DNA from: Nocardioides marmorisolisilvae
GTDB taxonomy: Bacteria > Actinomycetota > Actinomycetes > Propionibacteriales > Nocardioidaceae
DNA: 64,000 nt
Assembly: GCF_031656915.1 (NCBI RefSeq)
Contig: NZ_CP134227.1
Span: 1,054,001 to 1,118,000, forward strand
Direction of reading: 5' to 3'
The position numbers and the translations under genes were made by a program. Positions 41,488 through 48,652 of the stretch are shown one piece after another. The notes under the pieces are model-generated. The model did no database searches. It was not told where the DNA came from and was given only the letters and a program-made list of their open reading frames with translations. The number at the start of each line of letters is the position of its first letter. Position 1 is the stretch's first letter.

Positions 41488-41802
41488 ATGAGCACTTCAC
41501 CCGCAGAGCAGCCGGGCCCCGGCTTCGTCACCTTCACCCAGCAGGGCGACCGCGCCCTCGATCGCCTCGCCGCCGACCTGGTCGACCACTGCGACGGCTC
41601 CGCCGGCAGCATCGCCGACATTCTCGAGCAGGTGCTGTCCGCCGACATCGCCGAGCTTGCCGACAAGCTCGGCGAATCCCTCGTCTGCGGCGAGGCCGGC
41701 CCAGCCCCCGAGAGTCCCGACCAGGCAGCCCGTAGACGCCTCGGCGCCGACCGGTCCACTGCCGGCGGCGCTCCTCCCCCGCCACGCCGGATCGGCCGTT
41801 GA
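41488..41802 (+). CDS. Small protein downstream of site H
   Basis: This 104-residue protein starts at ATG 41488 behind a GAGGAGG ribosome site. Residues 12-65 are ordered (FVTFTQQGDRALDRLAADLV and ILEQVLSADIAELADKLGES), and the tail is Pro/Arg/Gly-rich. No known family. Direct placement behind a shared site suggests expression together with the transfer genes. It may be a small regulator or anti-restriction-type protein, but nothing in the sequence proves that. Confidence 0.65.
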   Translation: MSTSPAEQPGPGFVTFTQQGDRALDRLAADLVDHCDGSAGSIADILEQVLSADIAELADKLGESLVCGEAGPAPESPDQAARRRLGADRSTAGGAPPPPRRIGR

Positions 41803-41844
41803 CACGCCGGTCCCACGCGCGAGAGCTCGCCCGCCGAGTGACCA

Positions 41845-41888
41845 CCTAGACTGACCTAGAAAACCCCCTAAATCTAGGTGAGTCTAGG
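41845..41888. promoter_or_regulatory. CTAG-rich palindrome upstream of the AAA ATPase
   Basis: CCTAGACTGACCTAGA (41845-41860) and TCTAGGTGAGTCTAGG (41873-41888) are inverted repeats matching at 15 of 16 positions over a 12-base loop. Each arm has two CTAG half-sites. The palindrome ends 12 bases before the likely start codon of the ATPase, so a bound protein would block its expression. It is a strong operator candidate. Confidence 0.7.
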
Positions 41889-41900
41889 AAGGTGGCGCTG

Positions 41901-43241
41901 GTGGATCAGAGCCCGTACACGCCCGGTGCTGGGCACAACCCGCCCGTCCTGGCAGGACGCGACGGCCTTCTCCGTGACTGGCACTTGATGCTCAACGACA
42001 TTGTCGCTGGCGGCCGCGTCCGTGCCCAGGACATGATCCTTGCTGGCCCGCGCGGCGTGGGGAAGACCGTCACGGTGAGCGCGTTCGCGGACCTTGGCAA
42101 GGAGCAAGGCTTCGAGGTGGTCAACCTCCAGGCTGTGTCGGGCCACGCTGGTCTTGTAGAGGCGCTGCTCCAGCGCGCTCGCACCCGTATGGCGGAGGAG
42201 GCCGGCCCCTGGCAGCGCGCCCGCAAGGCCTTCGAGCGGATCGGTGGGGTCAACCTCAGCATCGCGGGCATCGGTGCCGGGATCTCTACCCGCCAATCCG
42301 ACGCCGCAGCACCGGGCCTGGACGCGGGAACGCTCGCTGACGCCCTGGCCACGCTGGCGGCCGAGGTCCGCAAGGACGCCCACAGCGGCGGCCTGCTGAT
42401 CACCGTCGATGAACTCCAGGTCGCCTCTGGGCCCGACCTCGCCCTGCTCGCGGCGACGCTGCACCGACTCAACGTCGACCACCCCTCCGCACCGGTCCTC
42501 TTCGCCGGCACCGGACTGCCCTTCACCCCCGATGCACTCCGCAAGGCCGGCGTGACCCACCCAGACCGCCTCTTCGTGCTGGAGCCCATCCCGCTGACGC
42601 TCGAACCCGATGACGCCCGATACGCCGTGGTGGAGCCAGCACGCCGGGCCGGTGTCGCGTGGACCCCCGAGGCGGCTGCAGCCGTGGTCGAGGCCAGCAA
42701 CGGCTACCCGGCCCACCTGCAGCTGTTCGCCCACGCCATCTGGACATCCGCGCCTGGGCCCGACCAGATCACCCTCGGCGACGTCGAAGCCGCACTCCCC
42801 CAGGTCGCCGACATGCTCGAACGCCGCACGCTTGGTCCCCGCTGGGACCGCATCAGCGATCGCCAGATGGAGTTCCTTGCCGCCCTCGCTCTGCACGGCG
42901 GGCGCGCCTCGACAGCGGCGATCGCCAAGACTCTCGGTCGCTCCCAGCAAGAGCTGTCCTGGCTCCGCGAGGAGCTCATCGAGGAGGGCGACGTCTACGC
43001 ACCCAAACGCGGCCAGCTGGCGATGGCGGTTCCGCTCTTTAACCACTTCGTTCTGAGCCACTACGAACGCACGCGGCCCGAGGCAGCGACCGAACTGCTG
43101 AGCCTGCAGAAGATGATCGCGAACGCCGGGCTGGATCCGTCAGCAGCCCACGCGGATCGGGACATGCTGCGCCGAAGCAAGCAGAACGAGACCCGCCAGT
43201 TGCCACCGCCCAGCGGCGAATCTGGGCGGCCGCGCTCCTGA
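41901..43241 (+). CDS. AAA ATPase with C-terminal winged helix (ORC/Cdc6-like layout)
   Basis: This 446-residue protein has a P-loop (GPRGVGKT near residue 50), Walker B in GGLLITVDELQVASG (about 165-178) and sensor-type LFAGTGLPF. A C-terminal winged-helix region contains RQMEFLAALALHGGRASTAA and SQQELSWLREELIEEGDVYA. This ORC/Cdc6- or MalT-like layout occurs in many ATPases of mobile elements; the exact role is unknown. GTG 41901 is preferred over GTG 41892 because AGGAAGG is correctly spaced only from 41901. It lies behind the CTAG palindrome, a likely self-control site. Confidence 0.78.
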   Translation: MDQSPYTPGAGHNPPVLAGRDGLLRDWHLMLNDIVAGGRVRAQDMILAGPRGVGKTVTVSAFADLGKEQGFEVVNLQAVSGHAGLVEALLQRARTRMAEEAGPWQRARKAFERIGGVNLSIAGIGAGISTRQSDAAAPGLDAGTLADALATLAAEVRKDAHSGGLLITVDELQVASGPDLALLAATLHRLNVDHPSAPVLFAGTGLPFTPDALRKAGVTHPDRLFVLEPIPLTLEPDDARYAVVEPARRAGVAWTPEAAAAVVEASNGYPAHLQLFAHAIWTSAPGPDQITLGDVEAALPQVADMLERRTLGPRWDRISDRQMEFLAALALHGGRASTAAIAKTLGRSQQELSWLREELIEEGDVYAPKRGQLAMAVPLFNHFVLSHYERTRPEAATELLSLQKMIANAGLDPSAAHADRDMLRRSKQNETRQLPPPSGESGRPRS

Positions 43242-43349
43242 GTGGCCGCACGCACCGCTACCGAACGCGCGGACATACGTTCCGTTACACAACGCAGCCG
43301 TGTAACAGGCTGGGAGCGGGCCGGCACGGACCGCGACAGTCCGCGCGGC

Positions 43350-43619
43350 GCTAGAGCTGGCGGCGGGCCCGCCGCAGCATGAGGCCCTGTCACGTCGGGC
43401 AGCAGCGCGGCAAGGGACTGCGGCGGCGCGACGTCGGCCAGCTCGTCCAGCAACTCGGAGTCGTCTGCCGTCAGTGACTCCGTCGTCGGGCGCAGTAGGC
43501 GTTCCACTCACTGACCGCCGCGGCGAGCCGGCGATAGGCCTCAACATCCTGGGGGCGTTGAACCACGCGGCGGCGGACATCGCGACGCGCCGCGCGATCA
43601 GGGCCGCTTTGTCGTCCAT
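43350..43619 (-). pseudogene. Frameshifted small gene on the minus strand
   Basis: Starting at ATG 43619, three successive frames carry protein-like sequence: MDDKAALIARRVAMSAAAWF, then DVEAYRRLAAAVSEWNAY, then LRPTTESLTADDSELLDELA. Joining them needs two frameshifts, near 43,555 and 43,500, both in or beside short C/G runs. This looks like one decayed gene (or two sequence errors). The segment between the AAA gene and 43,755 otherwise holds only a near-DnaA box at 43,668-43,676 (TTGTCCACA). Confidence 0.45.
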
Positions 43620-43754
43620 GGCTGCTCAGTCTCCCTCCCCACACACCTGGAGGGAGTCCCTTTCCCGTTGTCCACAGCCCCACCGCCAGCGGCGCGCGCC
43701 GGCCGGCGAGATCCGCGAGACTCAAGCCCAACCTCTCGGAGGGAAGGGCACCCG

Positions 43755-44162
43755 GTGGACGACAACGACCAGCTCGAAGCAGGCGGACACGCGTCGGCGG
43801 CCCGCGAGCACGTCTACGGCTTCAACCGCGCCACGATGTGGGAGCAGGACCAGATCCCGGCTGAGACCTCCGCCCAGCTTGCGGAGTTCGCCGAGATCGC
43901 GGCCGCACTCCCCCAGGCGTTATCGCAGCTTTCCAGCACGCTCGAGCAGGCTCTGGCTCACCAGGTGCTCAGCATGGATGCGATGACCGACGAGTCGGAC
44001 CCGGCGATGGCGATCGGCGTCGCTCGCCTCCATCTAGAGGAGGCCCGCGGTCTCGCGGTCCACCTGCACAAGCACCTCAACGCCGCGCGCAACGCCACCG
44101 CGCACGTCATCAGCCAGGGCGCCGACGACGGCCAGGAGTCGATGCCCTGGGACCAGCCCTGA
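43755..44162 (+). CDS. Unknown helical protein, 135 residues
   Basis: The start is GTG 43755 behind GGAGGGAAGGG. The protein is mostly long helices (AQLAEFAEIAAALPQALSQL, LEQALAHQVLSMDAMTDESD, HLEEARGLAVHLHKHLNAAR), suggesting a helical bundle or coiled coil. It resembles the 237-residue helical protein at 44,434 in style and may be its paralogue. A DnaA-like box (TTGTCCACA) lies about 80 bases upstream. Confidence 0.65.
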   Translation: MDDNDQLEAGGHASAAREHVYGFNRATMWEQDQIPAETSAQLAEFAEIAAALPQALSQLSSTLEQALAHQVLSMDAMTDESDPAMAIGVARLHLEEARGLAVHLHKHLNAARNATAHVISQGADDGQESMPWDQP

Positions 44163-44204
44163 CCCGGCCCCGCTGACGCATCAGCGAAGATTTCTTCGCG
44201 TCGG

Positions 44205-44241
44205 GTGATCGCCCCGACGGGTCGACATTCCTTTGGTGACT
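44205..44241 (+). promoter_or_regulatory. Shared transfer-regulon site D
   Basis: Plus-strand reading: GTGATCGC, 16 bases, TCCTTTGG, then TGACT. The first block is perfect; the second is the most divergent of the set but keeps the GG-TGAC core and the exact spacing. It ends 33 bases before GTG 44275. Confidence 0.65.
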
Positions 44242-44274
44242 GAGAGATGACCCCGGTCCACCAAGGAGCTGCGC

Positions 44275-44427
44275 GTGAGCACGCCCACCGATTCCCCGTC
44301 CGCGGCCGACCGTGACCCGGTCCAGGACGTCCGCGCACACCTCGAGCAGGCCCTGGCTGCGCTCGATCAACTCCGCGAGGTCCTGCCCCCTCCCACCGCT
44401 CCGCCCGCCCGAAACCAGAGGCGGTGA
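44275..44427 (+). CDS. Small helical protein, 50 residues
   Basis: Starts at GTG 44275 with AAGGAG about seven bases upstream, reads VSTPTDSPSAADRDPVQDVR, then one amphipathic helix (HLEQALAALDQLREVL) and a Pro-rich tail. It is the first gene after site D and ends six bases before the next gene. No family recognised. Confidence 0.6.
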   Translation: MSTPTDSPSAADRDPVQDVRAHLEQALAALDQLREVLPPPTAPPARNQRR

Positions 44428-44433
44428 GTCGGC

Positions 44434-45147
44434 ATGACCACCGACACCACACTGAGCGCCGCCGACGCCGTGTTCGAGGCCGAGCAGGCCGTGGGCAGGG
44501 CCCGATGGGTGGTGGAGGAGCTGAAGGAGACGATCGGCTCCGCGCTCCGCGTGCTCAACGACGCCGAACTCAACTCGGCCAAGGCCAAGCTGTCCGAGCG
44601 CGGTTCCTTCTACCTCGAGGCCGCCGGCGAGCACCTAGGACGGCTGCGCACGAGGTGCAACGAGATGCCTGACCTGACGCACGACCTGTTCGTACACCTC
44701 AATCGCGCGTCGCAGTCGGTCACCGACGCCCGTGCCCTCCTCGACCCGGCCGACACCTCCGATCCCGTCATCGCCAGCGAGGTCGCCCAACTCAAGCCGC
44801 ACCTCGCGGTCGTCGGCGAGATGGTCGCCCTGGCCAAGCCCTTCGCCCAGCTGGCTGCCCAGCACGTCGAGACGGCACACCAGGCCAGCCAGGACGTGAC
44901 TGCCATGGGGCTGCTGGAGCCGGTCAGCCTGGAGCGGAGCATCGCGACCGCCGGCAAGGAGCTCGGCCGCGCCGACGAGGACGTGCGCCTGCTCGGCAAC
45001 GTCGTCGACCACGCCGCGGCCAGCGCCCGTGAGTCGGCCGGGATCGCCAGCGAGATCACCGACAACGCTCGCCGGCGGATGTCCGAGCAGGCCCGTGACC
45101 CGATCCCGAGCCCCACCCTGCCGGGTCCCAGGACCCCGGGTCGGTAG
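44434..45147 (+). CDS. Coiled-coil/helical-bundle protein of accessory operon D
   Basis: This 237-residue protein is almost entirely helical, with heptad-like stretches (AVFEAEQAVGRARWVVEELK, DLFVHLNRASQSVTDARALL, LGNVVDHAAASARESAGIAS) and a basic Pro-rich tail. There is no membrane segment. It lies between the 50-residue gene and the DnaA-domain protein in one operon (7- and 8-base gaps). I do not recognise the family. A structural or DNA-associated role is possible. Confidence 0.7.
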   Translation: MTTDTTLSAADAVFEAEQAVGRARWVVEELKETIGSALRVLNDAELNSAKAKLSERGSFYLEAAGEHLGRLRTRCNEMPDLTHDLFVHLNRASQSVTDARALLDPADTSDPVIASEVAQLKPHLAVVGEMVALAKPFAQLAAQHVETAHQASQDVTAMGLLEPVSLERSIATAGKELGRADEDVRLLGNVVDHAAASARESAGIASEITDNARRRMSEQARDPIPSPTLPGPRTPGR

Positions 45148-45155
45148 AGCGAGCC

Positions 45156-46079
45156 ATGGATCTCGACCCGGGCGGCCGCCAGCTGGCGGGCCTCATCCTC
45201 GACGCGGCTGGCCGAGGCGAACATGACCAGGTCGCCAGCCTGATTGCACCGCTCGATGCAGAGCGGCTGCGCTCGCTGGTGACGGTGCTGGCCGTCCAGG
45301 TCGACCAGAGCGCGCCGGCCTCCTCGGCAACCGGCCCGGCCGCGGTGTGCGAGCTGGCCATCAACGCCGCGGCGCCGATGTTCGGCACGACGCCGGAGGC
45401 GATTCTTAGCGCCGAACGCCGCCGACCAGTCAGCGATGCGCGGGCGGTGGCCATGACGGCCGCCCGCGAGACCGGCCTGTCCCTGCCAGCGATCGCCGAG
45501 CAATTCAACAAGGACCACGGCTCGGTGATCCATGCGGTCCGCCGCACCGCCGAGCGGCCCCGACTGGCCGACGCCGCGGCGCGGGTGAGCGAGCACGTCA
45601 ACAGCCGCTACACCGCCCGTCTCCCCCGCACCGAAGAGAACGTGGTCGACCTCCCCCAGCGGCCGCCCGCCTCGACTTTCGAGCCCGATGGCCCGGTCGA
45701 ACACGCCGTGCTGGCGGCCGCGGAGGCCCTCAACACCACACCCGAGGTCCCCCTGGGTGCCGACCGGAGCCGGGCGGCCGCCGATGCCCGAGCGGTGGCC
45801 ATAACGGCCGCCCGGATCCACGGGCACAGCCTGCCCACGATCGCCCGGCACTTCGAGCGCGACCACACCACGGTGCTGCAAGCCACCCGCCGCATCGAGA
45901 AGACCCCGCCGCTTCGGGACCTGGCCGCCAAGATCGCCGCGGATCTCCCGAGCAGCGGGCCAGCGCCAGCGCCGGCCGGCTCGACGTCGACGATCCCGTG
46001 CCCGAGAGCGGCCACCGCTCCCTCGGGTTGCGCGAGCAGCAGCGGGCGATCCCCGTTGCTGGCGAGCGGCCGCAGCTGA
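45156..46079 (+). CDS. Tandem DnaA domain IV protein without ATPase domain
   Basis: This 307-residue protein contains two copies of the DnaA C-terminal box-binding domain. Copy 1 spans about 61-137 (ARAVAMTAARETGLSLPAIA, with KDHGSVIHAVRR at 119-130). Copy 2 spans about 180-250 (ARAVAITAARIHGHSLPTIA, with RDHTTVLQATRR at 235-246). RDHTT matches the DnaA residues that read the DnaA box. No AAA+ domain, P-loop or DnaB-interaction domain is present. The protein could bind two DnaA boxes as a regulator, initiation competitor or partition factor. It lies in operon D; perfect DnaA boxes occur at 38,776 and 56,511. Domain assignment is firm; function is inference. Confidence 0.85.
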   Translation: MDLDPGGRQLAGLILDAAGRGEHDQVASLIAPLDAERLRSLVTVLAVQVDQSAPASSATGPAAVCELAINAAAPMFGTTPEAILSAERRRPVSDARAVAMTAARETGLSLPAIAEQFNKDHGSVIHAVRRTAERPRLADAAARVSEHVNSRYTARLPRTEENVVDLPQRPPASTFEPDGPVEHAVLAAAEALNTTPEVPLGADRSRAAADARAVAITAARIHGHSLPTIARHFERDHTTVLQATRRIEKTPPLRDLAAKIAADLPSSGPAPAPAGSTSTIPCPRAATAPSGCASSSGRSPLLASGRS

Positions 46080-46089
46080 GGGTGGCCCG

Positions 46090-46299
46090 GTGAAGGCCCT
46101 GATCGGGCTGGCCGCGGCCGCGGTCCTCGCGCTCAGCGCCGGCGGGATCAAGGCCGCGATCCCCGGAGTCCAGTCAGGCCCCGAGTCCGCTGAGGGCAAG
46201 ACCAGCCAGGTGCGCGTGACCGCGGTCGTCGACGGCGACACGATCCGCGTCGAGACGCTAGGAGGCCGCCAGCTCGGCCGAGTTCGGCTGCTCGGCATC
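46090..46299 (+). pseudogene. SNase-like nuclease gene, 5' half
   Basis: A GTG start at 46090, 10 bases after the DnaA-domain gene, opens a signal anchor (about 2-25) and the first part of a staphylococcal-nuclease (thermonuclease) domain: VRVTAVVDGDTIRVE and GRVRLLGI. The reading frame is cut after the ATC codon at 46,297-46,299 by the 7.9-kb mobile element and ends three codons later. The remaining domain is found in frame from 54,249. Together they would make a 174-residue secreted or anchored nuclease-like protein. Confidence 0.8.
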
Positions 46300-46546
46300 A
46301 TTCATTAGTCAAGTCTGGTGTCGGGATTGGACCTGTCGTGCCCCGTGGCAGCGGAACCTGTCGTAGTCGGCACCCGTGGAAACACCGGAACGGAAGGTCC
46401 CGGTACGAGATCGACTTGCCGCCGTGGGTATGTCAGAGGAGGCCCCCGTCCCGGTGACGGAGCCCGGACGGCTCCTACGGGACGTCCGCCGGGTGGTCGG
46501 GCCAGGATGGGCTTCTAGCCTGGGCGTTCACCGTTTGTGGTTCCCG

Positions 46547-47005
46547 TTACGACGCAGTTCGTTGATCTCGTGCATCGGCGGCAGAGGTAGCGGCGGGGTC
46601 CCAGAGCCCTTCGGCCGTGTCGGTGGCCACGTGTTCTTCGTACACGGCGACCTTCCACGTGATCAGGTCCAAGCACTCGGTGAGTGCGTCCAGTTGTGCC
46701 TGCACCCGCGCTTGGTGAGACCGGAGCAGATCGAGGCGCTGGTGCTCGTTGCCGGGACCTTGGCGAACGAGGTCGGCGAACGTCTGCAGGCTGGCCAGCG
46801 GCATGCCCGAGGCGCGCAGCTTGGTGCAGATGGTCAACCAGTCGACGTCGGTCTGCGTGTAGATGCGCCGCCCACCGGACGTGCGCTGCACCGGCGAGAC
46901 CATCAGGTTCTCGCGTTCGTAGAACCGCAGGGCGTGCACGCTCAGGCCTGTGCGGGCGGCGACGCCGCCGATACTGAAACTGTCACTGTCGTGGATCGCT
47001 GGCAT
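46547..47005 (-). CDS. MerR-family regulator
   Basis: This 152-residue protein has the MerR N-terminal winged HTH (SIGGVAARTGLSVHALRFYE, residues ~11-30; GGRRIYTQTDVDWL near 44-57) and a long coiled-coil dimerisation helix (HQARVQAQLDALTECLDLIT). It lacks the conserved Cys cluster of metal sensors, so it is closer to MerR regulators of oxidoreductase genes. It is divergent from the SDR gene with a 53-base gap containing a 19-base-spacer promoter. Confidence 0.88.
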   Translation of the reverse strand: MPAIHDSDSFSIGGVAARTGLSVHALRFYERENLMVSPVQRTSGGRRIYTQTDVDWLTICTKLRASGMPLASLQTFADLVRQGPGNEHQRLDLLRSHQARVQAQLDALTECLDLITWKVAVYEEHVATDTAEGLWDPAATSAADARDQRTAS

Positions 47006-47021
47006 GGTGTCACGGTAGCCC

Positions 47022-47052
47022 TTGACCTAGACCACGCTCTAACTCCTAGCGT
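47022..47052 (+). promoter_or_regulatory. MerR-type promoter of the SDR gene
   Basis: TTGACC (47022-47027) and TAGCGT (47047-47052) are separated by 19 bases, the long spacer typical of MerR-activated promoters. The spacer contains a short dyad (CTAGA / TCTAA). The start codon at 47,059 is only six bases beyond the -10 box, so the message may be leaderless. Confidence 0.65.
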
Positions 47053-47058
47053 GTTGGT

Positions 47059-48030
47059 ATGACAACTCCGCAGCAACCGATCGGATCAGGCTTCGGCTTC
47101 CGCAGCACCACCAATGATGTCCTATCCGGTATCAGTCTCACCGGCAAGACCGCCGTGGTGACCGGCGGCTACTCCGGCCTCGGACTAGAGACCACCCAAG
47201 CGCTGAGCGCGGCCGGCGCGCAGGTGATCGTTCCGGCCCGCAGACCTGACGTGGCGCGCGCCGAGCTGGCCGCCGTACCCGGGGTCAGGGTCGAGCCGAT
47301 GGACCTGGCCGATCTGGACAGCATCTACCGTCTGGCAGACGCACTGCTGGCTATCGGCCGATCGATCGACTTTCTCATCGGGGCCGGTGGGGTGATGGCA
47401 AGCCCGGAGACCCGCGTTGGCCCTGGCTGGGAGGGCCAGTTCGCGATCAACCACCTCGGCCACTTCGCGTTGACCAACGAGTTGTGGCCAGCGCTGGTCG
47501 CAGGCCGGGCGCGCGTCATCTCCTATTCCTCGGCAGGTCATCACCTGTCGGGCATCCGCTGGGACGACGTGCAGTTCGACACCGGCTACGACAAGTGGCT
47601 GGCCTACGGGCAGTCCAAGACCGCGAATGCGCTATTTGCCGTGCACCTCGACGCCCTTGGTCGGGAGCACGGCGTGCGGGCGTTCTCGCTGCATCCGGGA
47701 TCGATCCTGACCCCGTTGCAACGCCACATGAGCCACGACGAGCTGACCGACCGCGGCTGGGTCGACGCCGCCGGCAACCCCGCGGACCCAACTTTCAAGA
47801 CCCTGGCGCAAGGCGCCGCGACAGGCGTATGGGCAGCGACCTCACCTGGGCTGTCCGGACTCGGCGGGGTGTACTGCGAGGACTGCGACATCGCCACCAT
47901 CGCCGACCCGGTCGGGCCGATGGACTCCGGCGGAGTCCGCGACTATGCCATCGACCCCGGTCAAGCTGCCCGACTCTGGCGGCTGTCCTCCGAGCTCACC
48001 GGACTCGACACCGTCCCAACAACCGCGTGA
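47059..48030 (+). CDS. Short-chain dehydrogenase/reductase
   Basis: This 323-residue protein is a classical SDR: cofactor motif TGGYSGLG near 34-41, the NNAG-equivalent IGAGGV near 111, catalytic Ser in ISYSSAGHH (about 155) and the YxxxK motif YGQSK (about 178-182). It is similar to oxidoreductases of the retinol-dehydrogenase/WWOX-like group that act on unknown aldehydes or ketones. Controlled by the divergent MerR regulator. It is cargo of the 7.9-kb element and may give protection against a reactive compound; that is inference. Confidence 0.88.
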   Translation: MTTPQQPIGSGFGFRSTTNDVLSGISLTGKTAVVTGGYSGLGLETTQALSAAGAQVIVPARRPDVARAELAAVPGVRVEPMDLADLDSIYRLADALLAIGRSIDFLIGAGGVMASPETRVGPGWEGQFAINHLGHFALTNELWPALVAGRARVISYSSAGHHLSGIRWDDVQFDTGYDKWLAYGQSKTANALFAVHLDALGREHGVRAFSLHPGSILTPLQRHMSHDELTDRGWVDAAGNPADPTFKTLAQGAATGVWAATSPGLSGLGGVYCEDCDIATIADPVGPMDSGGVRDYAIDPGQAARLWRLSSELTGLDTVPTTA

Positions 48031-48229
48031 CAGCGCTCATCCATCGCCGGCCCAAGATGTGCCGCTGGCCGATCGCTTTCCGGGACGCAGCCCACACATT
48101 CGGCTCGGGTGGTTGGAGCCGGTGGGCTGCCTGGCCCTGTCTGCCCGTTCGGCGCGCTGATCCAGCGGGTGCACCGCGACCTGCATGGCACAGCCGGTCG
48201 CGGGGCGAATCCCCTCAGGGTCTAGCGCG

Positions 48230-48652
48230 CTAGGCCGACGAATGCGCGCCGATATGTGGTACCTGTCGGAGCGAGGCGAGTTCTTCGCGTGCTTGGTGGA
48301 GTTCGAGGGACAGTTCGCCGACGATCTTGGTCAGCGTCTTGGTGGTCTCGCGTTCTTCGGCGAGCTGCGTGTTGAGAGCATCGTTTTCGTTCTTGAGCGC
48401 GCGGTTCTCGTCGGCGATTCGTGTGGTCGAGTTGGGCGTGGCGTGCTGGGCTTTGACGCGGGCCTTGAAGTCGTCGACGAGGTTCTTGTGGTCGCCGTAG
48501 ACGACGTCACGTCGTAGCCCGGACTCGGTGATCAGCTGTGTGCTGGTGAGTTTGCCGGTGGTCGACCTCAGCGGGGTGCCGGCCAGGAGTCGTTCCGCGG
48601 CGGCGGCCAGGTCGCGGCGCTCGGCATCGAGGTCGCGTCGCCTGCGGGTCAT
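48230..48652 (-). CDS. DUF6262-type accessory protein of the recombinase trio
   Basis: This 140-residue protein has a basic N-terminal helix-turn-helix-like region (KLTSTQLITESGLRRDVVYG) and a coiled coil (ADENRALKNENDALNTQLAE). It matches DUF6262, the TnpC-like partner found after recombinase trios. It overlaps the preceding recombinase by ATGA. TnpC of Tn554 affects orientation and efficiency of transposition; the same role is plausible here. Confidence 0.8.
   Translation of the reverse strand: MTRRRRDLDAERRDLAAAAERLLAGTPLRSTTGKLTSTQLITESGLRRDVVYGDHKNLVDDFKARVKAQHATPNSTTRIADENRALKNENDALNTQLAEERETTKTLTKIVGELSLELHQAREELASLRQVPHIGAHSSA

Noticed and set aside
46376-47062. Plus-strand frame of 228 codons across the MerR gene
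   Set aside because: It is antisense to a clear MerR-family gene and has no domain of its own.
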